64,000 nt of DNA from Streptantibioticus silvisoli (GTDB lineage Bacteria > Actinomycetota > Actinomycetes > Streptomycetales > Streptomycetaceae): NCBI RefSeq assembly GCF_027947535.2, contig NZ_JAAGKO020000019.1, forward strand, positions 1 to 64,000, given 5' to 3'. Below are positions 26,590 to 36,289 of this stretch, one piece after another (position 1 is the stretch's first letter; every line of letters starts with the position of its first letter). Both the position numbers and the translations under genes were made by a program. Below the pieces are notes generated by a model. The model was not told the DNA's origin. It worked only from the letters and a program-made list of their open reading frames with translations, and did not search any database.

Positions 26590-29500
26590 CGGTCACCCCA
26601 ATCCAACGGTTCCGCGCCATCGCGGCTTCGGGTGCCGCCGGTCACGTTTTCATTCCAGGGATGCTGATGCGGATTGTCATGGTTCTGCGGCCTCCCGTGA
26701 TCAGTAAAGTCGACATCCCGGACGGGTTTTTCGTCTGCATCGAACTCTCGGGCCTGAGCGTACGGGGGATTGCGCCTGCTTCCCTTCACCCCAAGTTGTG
26801 TGTGTGGATAGCCGGCGGCCGCCGGATCAGGAGCTGGCTCACCAGTCCGAGGATCCCTCGGAAGCTCTCGGTCGGGAAAGCCCCGAGGTGTATTGAAATT
26901 TTGAACGAGTACCGGTGTCTCGCCCGCCAGCACATAACACGTATGAAGGTCGGCCTCGGCAGGGGAACTAGCGTTCTGGTCGGTGGGGCTCAAGCCCAAG
27001 GGGTCGGTTTGAGCGAACGGATTGCCGACGTAGGCGTTGGCGTTCGGTGCTGCTGTCAGGCCTAGGGGGTCGGGGGTGGTGTAGTGGGCGATTTCGGGGT
27101 CGTAGTAGCGGTGGTAGTTGTGGTTCAGGCCGGTTTCGGAGTCGTGGTACTGGCCGGGAAAGCGTAGGGGGCAATGGACGCCGCTGTCGGGGGTCGCTTC
27201 ATGTATTCCCCACAGAGTTGCGTTTTCATGCCACGCAACGCGCCCGTCGGTGGTGACAAGTTCTCTCGGAGTGCCGAGGTGGTCGGTGATAATCGCATAA
27301 ATGGTGTGCTTGGGATCGTCCGATAGAGGACGACGATGGGTCTGGGTGACGGCCCGGTGCGTGCCGGGTTGCCAATCCCAGCTAATGGCAATGGAGTTGG
27401 CGTCCTCGGGGTGCTGGATTTCCTCCGCGAGGCGGGTGCCGTCCCAGGTGAAGGCCGTGCGATGCCCCGCCTTGCTGTTGGACCCGAGGCGGTGTTTGCC
27501 CGTTCGGCGGCCGAGGGGGTCGTAGGTGTAGCGCCAGCGGGTGCCGTCGGGGGTGGTGACTGCGGTGAGGCGGTCGTCGGGGTCCCAGGCGTACGTGGTG
27601 ACGTCCCGGCGGCCGGAGAGCGTGCGGCGGACGGTTCGGGTGCGGCGGCCCTGGGCGTCGTGGTCGTAGGTGGTGCGGCCGGCCCGGCGGACGCGGGTGG
27701 CGGTGTGGGTGCGGGCGCCGATGGTGGTGGGGTCGGCCGGGGGTGCGGTGGTGTGGGTGAGGTTGCCCAGGAGGTCGTAGGCGTAGGTCTCGGTCCAGGT
27801 GTCGGAGCGCACCGCGGTGACGCGGCCGGCGGGGTCGAGGTCGTAGTGGCGGGGGCCGGTGAGCAGGTCGGTGATGTGGGTGGGGATGCCGTCGGCCCGG
27901 TAGGTGTACGTGCGCTGCTGGAGGATCTCGGCGGTTGCGCCGTCCGTGGGATGCGCCTGGACGGTCTGGGCGGTCAGGCGGTGGTCGATGTCCCAGGTCT
28001 GGGTGAGGGTGGTCTGCGTGCCGAGGGTGCGGGTGGTCTCGCGGCCGGCCGGGTCGTGGGTGAAGGTGAGGGTTTCGTCGGCGGTGCTGAGGGTGCGGGG
28101 GCGGCCGTTGGCGTCGTAGGTCCAGACGGAGCGGACGCCGGTGGAGGTGGTGCGGTGGGTGCGGCGGCCGAGGAGGTCGTAGGCGTTGGTGAGGATGCGT
28201 CCGTCGACGTCCTCGGTGAGCACGCGGCCGCAGGCGTCGTAGGTGAACTGCACGGTGCTGTCCGGCGAGGTCGCTCGGACGAGGCGGCCGGCGGAGTCGT
28301 GCTCCAAGGTGGTGGTGGCGCCCTCGTCGTCTGTACGGGCGATGGTCCGGCCCATGGGGTCACGGTGGAGGCGGACGGCCTGGCCCGCGCCGTTGACGCG
28401 TTCGGTGAGGTGTCCGGCGGCGTCGGTGCGGTAGGTCAGGACGCGGCCGTCGAAGTCCTGTTCGCCGGTGAGGCGTCCGGCGGGGTCGTAGGTGTAGGTC
28501 CAGGTGTGGTCGTGGGGGTTGGTGACGCGGGTGAGGCGCAGTTCGGTGTCGTAGGCGAAGGTGTAACGGGCGCCGTCGGGGGCGGTGCGGGCGGTGAGCA
28601 GGTCGAAGGGGCCGTAAGCGAACGTGGTGTCCTCGCCGAGGGGGCCGCGGTGGCGCAGGAGGTTGTTCTCGGCGTCGTAGGTCCATTCCTCGCGGGCGCC
28701 GCCGGGGTGCACGCGCCAGGCGGGGAGTCCTTCGGTGGTCCAGCCTGCGCGGGTGGTGGCACCGACGGGATCGGTGATCGCCGTGGGACGGCCGAAGGCG
28801 TCGCGTTCGATGCGGGTGGTGTGGCCGAGGGCGTCGGTGATGGTCAGCGGGAGCCCGGCGGCGCCGGTGGTGCAGTGGTGGCGGTGGCCCAACGCGTCGG
28901 TGGTGCGGAGCAATCGGCCCTGGCTGTCGTGGGCCCAGGTGGTGGTGGCGCCCGCGGGGTCGGTGGACGACACGGGGTTGCCGCGGTCGTCGTAGGTGTG
29001 GTGGCGGGTGGTGCCGTCGGGCTGGGTGACGCTGGTGGGCTGGTGGAGGTCGTTGTAGGTGAGGGTGTGGGAGGCGCCGTCGGGGCGGTCGAGGCGGACG
29101 ACGTCGCCCCGGGCGTCGCGGATCAGCCGGGTGGTGCGGCCGAGTTTGTCGGTCCAGGACAGTAAACGGCGGTAGCGGTCCTGCTCGATCCGGACGCTCG
29201 CGCCGAGGGTGTCGGTGATCGCGACGACCTGGCCGGTGTCGTTCCAGTGGTGGACGGTGTCGTGGCCGAGGGAGTCGGTGACCGTGGTGGTGCGCGCGGG
29301 GAGGTCGTAGTGGAAGCGGGCGGCCATCAGGCCGTCGGGGCCGCCGGTGCGGATGACGCGGCCGGCCGCGTCGAACGTGTAGTGGTAGCGGACGCCGTTG
29401 CGGTCGGTCCAGCCGGTGATGCGGTCCCGGTCGTCGTAGGTGAAGGTCAGGGGCTTGCCGGAGGAGTTGGTGACGCTCGTCAGCCGGCCGCGGCCGTCGT

Positions 29501-31217
29501 AGGCGAGGGCGACCAGGCGGGTGCCGACCCCGGTGCCGTCCAGCAGGCGCAGGGCGGTGACGCGCGGGCCGGCGGAAGTGGTTCCGGTGTCGACGGCGAT
29601 GCGGTAACCGCCGCTGTGCCGCACCTCTTTCGGGCGTCCGTCGGGGTGGTAACGGAACTCGATGCGGTGGTTGTTGCGGTCGGTGACGGCGGTGATCCGC
29701 CGGGTGGAGCCGCGGGGGGTCGGCACGGCGGACGCGGTGGCGAAGTGCCGGGTGACGCCGGTGAACGGGTCGTGGATCCGGATGCCGTCGTCGTCCTCGG
29801 TCAGCGGGTGCCGGGCGCCCTCGGTGGGCAGCACGCTCTCGCCGGGGTGGGTGGGGCGCGGGTAGTGCAGGACCGCGCCGTCCGGGGAGGCGTAGTGCAC
29901 GCCCCCGGCATCGACGTCCACGCGCTGGTCGAGGGTGGAGGACCAGGAGCGCCCGAACCACAGCCCCTTGAGGTAGTGGGAGGCGTGCGACCGCTTGAGG
30001 ACCAGGGGGAGGATGCCGGGCAGGGCGGCGTCGACGTGGGAGAGGAACATCTCGCCGGTGACCACGTCCACCGGGTCGCTCGCCCCGACCCGCTCGTGGT
30101 TCTCCACCGACTCCTGGACGGGGGACTCGATCCCGGTCAGCGGTTCCTGCGCGTCACCGCCCCGGAGGCGGACGTCGGGCTCTTCCGCCTCAACCTCCGG
30201 CGCGAGGGCAGGCGGTAGGGCGGCATCGATCCCGTCCGCATCCGTGTCGGGGGACGGCTGCTCGGCGTCGGCGGGCGCGCGGGTCGGGATGGGCGCCTCC
30301 GGGGTTCCGTTCTCCACGAGGACGGTGTCGGCCTCCGCTGCGGCGAATACCTCCGCCCCTTCGCCGGAAAGGATTCCAAAGGCTCCTGCGGCTTCCGTCC
30401 TGTCGACGCCGGCCGGTGTGCTGTCTGCCTCCGGTGTGCCGGGGGAGTCGTGATCGCTGCTCGGCCCCTCCGGCGGGCTGCCGTCATGCCCGGAGATGTC
30501 GGTGGTGTCACCGTCGGTCGGCTGTCCTTCCGCGGTCGGCGGGTGTTCCGGGCCTCCGGGCTCGATCCGGCGCGTCTCGGCGTTCTGCGCCCGGTGGGCG
30601 TCGTCGGAGCCGGTGGCCTCCGCAGCGGCGGGGGTGGGAGGCGGCTGACCTGCGTCCAACGGGTGATGGGCATCGAGGGTGCTCGCCTGCGGGGGAACGT
30701 CGATGCTGCTTGTGCTGGCGGAGTCCGGGATGGGGGCGTCGGTCGGGGGTACATCGGGGGTGTTCGTGGAACGGATTGCCGGGTTCGATTCGGTGGTCGC
30801 GTCGAGGTCGGCGGGTGCTCCTTCGGCTTGAACCGGTCCGGGAAGCTCCGACTCCGCCGGAGAAGCCGCGCCCGCGAACTCGGCCTGTCCCACGCTGGCG
30901 GGCAGTTCGTCGCCGCTGTCTCCCTCCGCAGGGAAGGGCATCGCCTCGGGCGACTCGTCGTGCGTCCCCGGCAACTCCCCAGGAGGCTGAGAGGCCCCGA
31001 CGGTCGGCTCACCGCCCGGCCACACTGCCCACGGCAGGGGCAGGCGCGACTCGTCAGCCGGCGGGGTGTCAGCAGAAGTGTCCGGGCTGGAATTTTCCCC
31101 AGCGGGCGGGGCGTCGGGGGCATCGAAGACGGCCGCGTCGGGTGGCGTGGCCGGCGCCTCGTCCGGGGTGGACGCAGGCGGGTCGTCGGGCGCCCCCGAC
31201 GGGCTGTCCCATCTCAT
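26586..31217 (-). CDS. Rhs-repeat polymorphic toxin with Ntox24-like C-terminus
   Basis: About 1543 residues. Residues 1-370 are disordered and Pro/Asp/Thr/Glu-rich. GASDPVDVVTGEMFLSHVDA (about 375) opens a DUF6531 domain. About 900 residues of RHS/YD repeats follow (for example YTYDPAGRLTGEQDFDGRVL), then the core end HLGTPRELVTTDGRVAWHEN, RYYDPEIAHYTTPDPLGL and the pre-toxin motif TCYVLAGETPVLVQN. The last ~100 residues (GYPHTQLGVKGSRR, FDADEKPVRDVDFTDHGRPQ, NHDNPHQHPW) resemble polymorphic toxin type 24 (Ntox24), a predicted RNase. No signal peptide is seen. The ATG at 31217 overlaps the ATPase stop by ATGA and follows GAAGGGAAG. Rhs shells encapsulate such toxins; export here is presumably by the two ATPase-like proteins upstream. 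Confidence 0.85.
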   Translation of the reverse strand: MRWDSPSGAPDDPPASTPDEAPATPPDAAVFDAPDAPPAGENSSPDTSADTPPADESRLPLPWAVWPGGEPTVGASQPPGELPGTHDESPEAMPFPAEGDSGDELPASVGQAEFAGAASPAESELPGPVQAEGAPADLDATTESNPAIRSTNTPDVPPTDAPIPDSASTSSIDVPPQASTLDAHHPLDAGQPPPTPAAAEATGSDDAHRAQNAETRRIEPGGPEHPPTAEGQPTDGDTTDISGHDGSPPEGPSSDHDSPGTPEADSTPAGVDRTEAAGAFGILSGEGAEVFAAAEADTVLVENGTPEAPIPTRAPADAEQPSPDTDADGIDAALPPALAPEVEAEEPDVRLRGGDAQEPLTGIESPVQESVENHERVGASDPVDVVTGEMFLSHVDAALPGILPLVLKRSHASHYLKGLWFGRSWSSTLDQRVDVDAGGVHYASPDGAVLHYPRPTHPGESVLPTEGARHPLTEDDDGIRIHDPFTGVTRHFATASAVPTPRGSTRRITAVTDRNNHRIEFRYHPDGRPKEVRHSGGYRIAVDTGTTSAGPRVTALRLLDGTGVGTRLVALAYDGRGRLTSVTNSSGKPLTFTYDDRDRITGWTDRNGVRYHYTFDAAGRVIRTGGPDGLMAARFHYDLPARTTTVTDSLGHDTVHHWNDTGQVVAITDTLGASVRIEQDRYRRLLSWTDKLGRTTRLIRDARGDVVRLDRPDGASHTLTYNDLHQPTSVTQPDGTTRHHTYDDRGNPVSSTDPAGATTTWAHDSQGRLLRTTDALGHRHHCTTGAAGLPLTITDALGHTTRIERDAFGRPTAITDPVGATTRAGWTTEGLPAWRVHPGGAREEWTYDAENNLLRHRGPLGEDTTFAYGPFDLLTARTAPDGARYTFAYDTELRLTRVTNPHDHTWTYTYDPAGRLTGEQDFDGRVLTYRTDAAGHLTERVNGAGQAVRLHRDPMGRTIARTDDEGATTTLEHDSAGRLVRATSPDSTVQFTYDACGRVLTEDVDGRILTNAYDLLGRRTHRTTSTGVRSVWTYDANGRPRTLSTADETLTFTHDPAGRETTRTLGTQTTLTQTWDIDHRLTAQTVQAHPTDGATAEILQQRTYTYRADGIPTHITDLLTGPRHYDLDPAGRVTAVRSDTWTETYAYDLLGNLTHTTAPPADPTTIGARTHTATRVRRAGRTTYDHDAQGRRTRTVRRTLSGRRDVTTYAWDPDDRLTAVTTPDGTRWRYTYDPLGRRTGKHRLGSNSKAGHRTAFTWDGTRLAEEIQHPEDANSIAISWDWQPGTHRAVTQTHRRPLSDDPKHTIYAIITDHLGTPRELVTTDGRVAWHENATLWGIHEATPDSGVHCPLRFPGQYHDSETGLNHNYHRYYDPEIAHYTTPDPLGLTAAPNANAYVGNPFAQTDPLGLSPTDQNASSPAEADLHTCYVLAGETPVLVQNFNTPRGFPDRELPRDPRTGEPAPDPAAAGYPHTQLGVKGSRRNPPYAQAREFDADEKPVRDVDFTDHGRPQNHDNPHQHPWNENVTGGTRSRDGAEPLDWGDR

Positions 31218-34141
31218 GAGCTTCCCTTCGCGGGAGCCGCGGGCCGGACGTCGCCGTAGAGACGGGTGTTCGGCCAGTCGGAGGTGAGGTGGAGGAAGGA
31301 CAAGGTGTTCTTCAGCCGGACGGCGGGATCGGGGTCGCCGTCCAGCAGTGCGGTCGCCACGTCGACGGCGGCGGGCACGGCATGCCCGGCAGTGACCTCG
31401 GACGCCGGTTTGCGGTTGTCGGGGTGACACTCGAACGCCCGGAACTGCTGGGCGGTGGTGGCGCCGGGCAGGTCGAGCCCGCGGCGGCGCCACGCGGCCG
31501 TGTCGGGGTGTGGTCGGTCAGCCGTCGTGGCCGTGACGAGAGCGCGGCAGATGTCGACCCAACGGAACGGTCCCGCCTGCCAGTTGGTTTCTGCGCCGTC
31601 GCAGGCCGTCTGTGCGCCCGCCAGTTGGCCGCGGGCGACGGAAACGAGGTGTGCGGCGAGTCCTGCGGGGTCGTAGTGGAGGGCCAGGGCGGCGTGGCGG
31701 GTCTCGACGGCGGTGTGGACGCGGTGGGCGACGGCGCATTGCAGGGTGCGGGGCCGGCTGCGTTCGCGCAGTCCGGCCAGCCAGTCGGGGTCGGGCTTCG
31801 GAGAGGGTTCGCCGGCGAGGTGGGCGACGGTGAGGAGTTCGAGCCACAGGGTGAGGCGTGCGTCGTCGGCGAGGCGGCCTGCCTCGGTGATTTCGCGCAG
31901 GGTGCAGGGCCGGGCCTGGCAGAGCGGGCCGCAGGCGACGCTGCGGGGCTGGACGGGCGGGACGTGATCGGCGTGGGTGGCGTCCTCGGTGTCCTCGCGC
32001 AGCGGCATGGCGGTGAGCAGGGGGCGGTCCATGCCGTCGGTGAAGACGGCGGCGCGGCCGGACGGGAGGGTGACGAGGTGGCGGGACTGCTCGTCGGTGA
32101 GGTTCATCGTGGCGCCGACCGTGTCCCGGTCGTCCTCGGCCGGGAGGCGGTGGACGATTTTGACGGCGGAGTTCTTGATGACGTCCGGGATGATCTTCGA
32201 CGGGATCTGCTCGGCGACGACGACGCCCTCGCCGTAGGCGCGGATCTCGGCGAGCAGACCCGCGAAGAGCTCGACGGCGTGCGCGGCCGGGCTGCCCGGC
32301 TCCGCATGGCGCAGGAGCCGGTGGGCCTCTTCGATGACGGTGACGTGGTGCAGGCGGACCGGGCCCGCTGTCGCGCGGTGGCGCAGGTGCTCGGTGATGC
32401 GCAGCAGGACGGCGCCGATGAAGAACGCCTTGTCCTGGTCGTTGCCGATGTCCTCCAGTTCGAGGACGACGTTGCGCTCCAGGAGGGCTTCCATGTCGAG
32501 GGGGTGGCCGCCTTCGAAGAAGCGGCCGGGGGTGCCGAGGCGGAGGCTGGCGATGCGGACGTCGATGAAGCCGCGGACGTTGTCGGTGATCTCCCGGCTG
32601 TAGCCGATCTCCTCGACGACCTGGAGGGCGGCACGGCGCAGATCCCCGAGTGTGGGATAGCGGGGCTCGATGGTGGGGTTGATCGGTTCGCTCAAGGTGA
32701 CGTCCCAGCCGGCTTCGCGGTAGCAGCGGGTGAGGGCGTGGGCGAGGACCTGGGGGAAGGGCTCGGCGGCCTCGAAGGCGGCGAGGAACAGGGCCCTGAC
32801 GAGGTCGATGTGGGTTTGCAGGGGGAAGCCGGGCTCGGGTTCCAGGGGGTTGAGGCAGGCGGGTATGACGTCGGGGTCTCCGGGGCGGATGACCAGGACG
32901 GTGTCGTGGCCCCGGAGCCGGCCGGCCATCCGCGCGTACTCGGACTTCGCCGGCTCGATCACCAGCCACGGCACGGACGGGTTCCGGCGGCTGAGTGCCT
33001 CCAGCAGGGTACGGACGCTCTGCGACTTGCCCGCGCCGGTGGCACCGCAGACGAACGCGTGCCGGTTGAGCGTGGTCAGCGCGACCGGCAGGGGAGCGGT
33101 CGGCGCGTCGTCGTGATCGAGAACGTGCCCCAACTCAACGCCCTCATCGACGGTTTGGGCTTCCGGGGTGACGTCGAAGGTGGAGCGCTCCACCATCCGC
33201 ACCCCGGGAACCTCTGTTCCCGGCACCTGCGCGAGCGCGGAGAGCAGGAACGACCCGGAGAGGAAAGGGGATTGCTGGTCGCCGCCGCTCCAGGAGTTGT
33301 CGGCCTTGGTGTCGAGCGCGGTCGCCAGGCCGTCGACCGGTGGGAGGGGCGCGAGGGCGTAGGGGGTGGCGGTGAGGTCGAGGCCGGCGATCAGGAGTCC
33401 TGCGACGCCGGCAGCCGCACCGGGGTCGGGGCCGCCGGCCAGCAGGTGGGTGCGCCACATCCCGGTCGAGCGGGCCGCGCGGGTCTCGCGGTGCAGCCGG
33501 GCGAGACGTTCGGCGCGCACGGTGTAGTCGGGCGAGGAACCCCGGGCACGCGCGTCGCGTTCGGCCGCCGCGAGCCGGGCCGCCTCGCGCTCCAGCTCGT
33601 CCGGCGGAACCGGGTACGCCAGCAACAGCCAGGCGAACGGGCCCTGCCAGGCCCCCAGCAGGCTCTCCTCCAGGAGTCCTGCGGCGGGCGACGGTGTCCG
33701 GTCGGGGTTCAGCAGGGGAAGGAGGGCGTCGACGGTACCGGCCAGCGGCGACCACCAACGGTGTGCGGCCAGGCCGGCGGCAGCTTCCGCCGGGGCGAGG
33801 GGGCGACCGCGGGTGCCCGGAGGGAACGTGAGAGTGGTGGGACAGGTCCGTGCGGCGGGGGTGGTCGCGCACAGTACGGTGACCGGCCCGCCGGCCCGGG
33901 TGCGGGACCAGGACATCAGCAGCGGCCGCCCACCGGAGGCCAGGTTCCGGTGGTAGGCGGCGACCACGGCTGCCTGTCGGTTGGCAGGGCGAACACCGGT
34001 CGCCGTTCGGGGGTCAGGTGAGGGCGCCGGTCGGTAGATCTCCTCGACCCGGCACAACGGGCCCGCTATCTCCAGCCAGGGGGCGACCGGATTCCTACCG
34101 GGCCGGGGAAGAGGGACCGGGAGGGAAGGAGGAAGGTTCAT
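31214..34141 (-). CDS. HerA/FtsK-like ATPase coupled to the Rhs toxin
   Basis: About 975 residues. The N-terminal 400 are Pro/Ala-rich and unrecognised. HAFVCGATGAGKSQSVRTLL is Walker A of a DUF87/HerA-VirB4 ATPase; PWLVIEPAKSEYARM, VVLELEDIGNDQDKAFFIGA and HVTVIEEAHRLLRHAE (Walker B with Glu) follow, then IRAYGEGVVVAEQIPSKIIP. After the domain (about residue 740) come Cys-containing CGPLCQARPCTL and a helical tail. Such hexameric ATPases pump DNA or protein across membranes. The ATG at 34141 overlaps the upstream gene stop (ATGA), and its own stop overlaps the Rhs start (ATGA). Protein secretion, not conjugation, is inferred from this coupling. Confidence 0.8.
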   Translation of the reverse strand: MNLPPSLPVPLPRPGRNPVAPWLEIAGPLCRVEEIYRPAPSPDPRTATGVRPANRQAAVVAAYHRNLASGGRPLLMSWSRTRAGGPVTVLCATTPAARTCPTTLTFPPGTRGRPLAPAEAAAGLAAHRWWSPLAGTVDALLPLLNPDRTPSPAAGLLEESLLGAWQGPFAWLLLAYPVPPDELEREAARLAAAERDARARGSSPDYTVRAERLARLHRETRAARSTGMWRTHLLAGGPDPGAAAGVAGLLIAGLDLTATPYALAPLPPVDGLATALDTKADNSWSGGDQQSPFLSGSFLLSALAQVPGTEVPGVRMVERSTFDVTPEAQTVDEGVELGHVLDHDDAPTAPLPVALTTLNRHAFVCGATGAGKSQSVRTLLEALSRRNPSVPWLVIEPAKSEYARMAGRLRGHDTVLVIRPGDPDVIPACLNPLEPEPGFPLQTHIDLVRALFLAAFEAAEPFPQVLAHALTRCYREAGWDVTLSEPINPTIEPRYPTLGDLRRAALQVVEEIGYSREITDNVRGFIDVRIASLRLGTPGRFFEGGHPLDMEALLERNVVLELEDIGNDQDKAFFIGAVLLRITEHLRHRATAGPVRLHHVTVIEEAHRLLRHAEPGSPAAHAVELFAGLLAEIRAYGEGVVVAEQIPSKIIPDVIKNSAVKIVHRLPAEDDRDTVGATMNLTDEQSRHLVTLPSGRAAVFTDGMDRPLLTAMPLREDTEDATHADHVPPVQPRSVACGPLCQARPCTLREITEAGRLADDARLTLWLELLTVAHLAGEPSPKPDPDWLAGLRERSRPRTLQCAVAHRVHTAVETRHAALALHYDPAGLAAHLVSVARGQLAGAQTACDGAETNWQAGPFRWVDICRALVTATTADRPHPDTAAWRRRGLDLPGATTAQQFRAFECHPDNRKPASEVTAGHAVPAAVDVATALLDGDPDPAVRLKNTLSFLHLTSDWPNTRLYGDVRPAAPAKGSS

Positions 34142-36159
34142 GGGAGCCGCCTCGGCCCGCTGCGCCGAAGCCCGGCCCGTGAGGCTGCCTGGGTGAGAGC
34201 CTTGCCGGCGTTGCGCAAGCTGTCGGCCCCCCATCCGCCGCTCGTCCGCTCGATCTCCGGACGACGCGGGCCGGGGACAACGGCGTGCTCCTGCGGCGGA
34301 CGAAATGACTCCGGGGGCGGCACGGATTCTGCCGGGTTCCGGCGCAGGAGGGCGATCTCCGGGTTGATCTCCACCGGCCCGACCCGGGTGTGCCCGTCGC
34401 TGTGGTCGACCAGGACCATGGCGTAATCCGGCAGTTGCTGAAGTGTTCTCGGCTCGACGGTGTGCTCGAAGACGCGCTGGCGGGTGCTGGTGTCCGACCA
34501 GCTCGTGCCCGCAGCCTCGTTCACGCTGCGGCCCCAGTTGCGCGAGATGTTCCACGTATAGGAGTCGGACGTACTCCACGTGCGGGAGCCGGAGCCGAGG
34601 AAACCCGGCCCGCCCCCGCCTTCGCTGGACCCCTTCCCCGTGGTGACACTCTCGCCCAGCGAAGCGCCGTCCGAGATGCCGAAGCTGTGCGTCTCGTTAC
34701 CGCCGAAGGTATGGGCCAGCTGAGAGACCTCGAAGCGGTGCTCACGACCGATGAAGTCCGCCGCCCGCGCCGCCTCCTCGTGGTTGCCGAGCCGCATGAA
34801 GCCCACCGGTCCCGCGCCCAGCAATCGCGCCACCGGCTCGCGCAGATGCCGGAACATCACCACCAGCCGCACCCCGCGCCGCTCGCACATGTCCGACAGC
34901 CGCTCCACGTGCCGGACCGCCAGATCGTCCGCGCCCGCGACCACCAGGGTCGCCACCATCCCGCCCAGCACCTGCCGAGCCGCCCACGCCACGATCAGGT
35001 CAGCGAGGAACTCCCCACCGCTGCTGCGCCATTCGGTCGACATCACCACACACCGCAACTCCGCATGAGGACGGGCGGAGCTGCGGCTTCCCAGCTCCCC
35101 GAGCTGATGGGCGAACGCCTCGATCCGCCGCAGACTCTCCGACGAGCGCATCCGGTAGTCCTCGGAGAACAACTCATCCATCACCAACCGGCGCTCGGCG
35201 TCGCCCAGTTCACCCTCGCGAGCCGGCTCTCCCAGCAGCACCCGCAGCCCGGCGGCGATCCGCGGCATCGACAGACCACCGGGCTCAAGGGCCTCGCACA
35301 CGGCTGTCAGCAGCCGAGTGTCCATCATCCGTTCACCCCGGTCCGCATCCTGTAGACCCCCGTAGAGCGACTCCACGAACAAGTTGGCCAATACCCCAGC
35401 GTTCAAGCCCACGATAAGGTCGCTAACCGCCATATCCATGGGCAAAATCTGTACATCGACCGATGTACCCGCAGCCTCCGCACCCCGGGCGAACTCACGC
35501 ACCACCATCTCGCCCGACAGGTCCAGCACCGTCACCGCGCCACGATCCGTGAGAGCCGAGGAGCCGAACACCGTCACGAACGCCTCCCACCCCCACGAAC
35601 TCCCGCCCACCACATCGATACGCGCCCACCCCGGCGCGACCGCCACCTGCTGCCACTCCTCCAGCAACGCCACCCGCCGCCGCTCCGCCACCTCGAACAC
35701 CGCACGCCGCTGCGACCACTGCGCCCGTCGCACCCGCAGAAGATCGCGGTGACGCTTGCGGCGCCAGGAACCGTAGGAGCGCACCGCCGCCAGGTGCGCG
35801 ACCACCGACAGGCACCACACGAGGCCCGCCGCGACCCCGAAGATCACAGCACTCAGGAACAACACGGGCAGCTTGAGGGAACTCACGGAATGGACAGTGC
35901 GCCATACCATCCAGGGCAATCCCGCCACCGATCCGAGCAGAACGACGTGCCTGATCCGCAGAAGGCGGGCCAGCAGCTTCGCCCTCGCGTTCACCTCGTA
36001 CGAGGTCCGGTCCTGCGAGGCATCCCCCTCCGGCGGCTCAGGCTCTTCAAAGGGCCGGAGAAAACGGTTCCGATCGCTGAAGACCCACCCCAGGCGCTCA
36101 CCCGAAACGAACAGCGCACGCCACGGCCCGCCACCTCCCGTGCCCCACGTGCCCGACAC
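34138..36159 (-). CDS. VirD4/TraG-like membrane protein of the Rhs operon
   Basis: About 673 residues. Two hydrophobic helices at about 82-125 (VVLLGSVAGLPWMVWRTV, LFLSAVIFGVAAGLVWCLSV) anchor a large cytoplasmic domain. RGAVTVLDLSGEMVVREFAR and VVAGADDLAVRHVERLSDMC with RRGVRLVVMFRHLREPVARL resemble the core of type IV coupling proteins. I find no Walker A, so it may be a pseudo-ATPase. The region GISDGASLGESVTTGKGSSE to SWSDTSTRQR is Ser/Gly/Trp-rich. Start GTG at 36159; its stop overlaps the ATPase ATG. It is the first gene of the four-gene operon; 36160-36289 upstream should hold the promoter. Confidence 0.65.
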   Translation of the reverse strand: MSGTWGTGGGGPWRALFVSGERLGWVFSDRNRFLRPFEEPEPPEGDASQDRTSYEVNARAKLLARLLRIRHVVLLGSVAGLPWMVWRTVHSVSSLKLPVLFLSAVIFGVAAGLVWCLSVVAHLAAVRSYGSWRRKRHRDLLRVRRAQWSQRRAVFEVAERRRVALLEEWQQVAVAPGWARIDVVGGSSWGWEAFVTVFGSSALTDRGAVTVLDLSGEMVVREFARGAEAAGTSVDVQILPMDMAVSDLIVGLNAGVLANLFVESLYGGLQDADRGERMMDTRLLTAVCEALEPGGLSMPRIAAGLRVLLGEPAREGELGDAERRLVMDELFSEDYRMRSSESLRRIEAFAHQLGELGSRSSARPHAELRCVVMSTEWRSSGGEFLADLIVAWAARQVLGGMVATLVVAGADDLAVRHVERLSDMCERRGVRLVVMFRHLREPVARLLGAGPVGFMRLGNHEEAARAADFIGREHRFEVSQLAHTFGGNETHSFGISDGASLGESVTTGKGSSEGGGGPGFLGSGSRTWSTSDSYTWNISRNWGRSVNEAAGTSWSDTSTRQRVFEHTVEPRTLQQLPDYAMVLVDHSDGHTRVGPVEINPEIALLRRNPAESVPPPESFRPPQEHAVVPGPRRPEIERTSGGWGADSLRNAGKALTQAASRAGLRRSGPRRLP

Positions 36160-36289
36160 CTGCGCACCCCCGTGGCGTCATCGGGCCCTCGCACCCGAGT
36201 CCAGGACCTCACCGCACGACCGAACAGCTAACGCTGCATCAGATTCCCAAGGTGGAACAGACGTAGAACCAGCCATACCGGGAGGACGC

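Noticed and set aside
27336-29165. 609-residue open frame on the plus strand
   Set aside because: It lies antisense to the Rhs repeats, is almost only Gly, Ala, Val and Asp, and has no domain. It is a GC-rich shadow.
31289-34021. 910-residue open frame on the plus strand
   Set aside because: Antisense to the HerA-like ATPase, low-complexity, no ribosome site.
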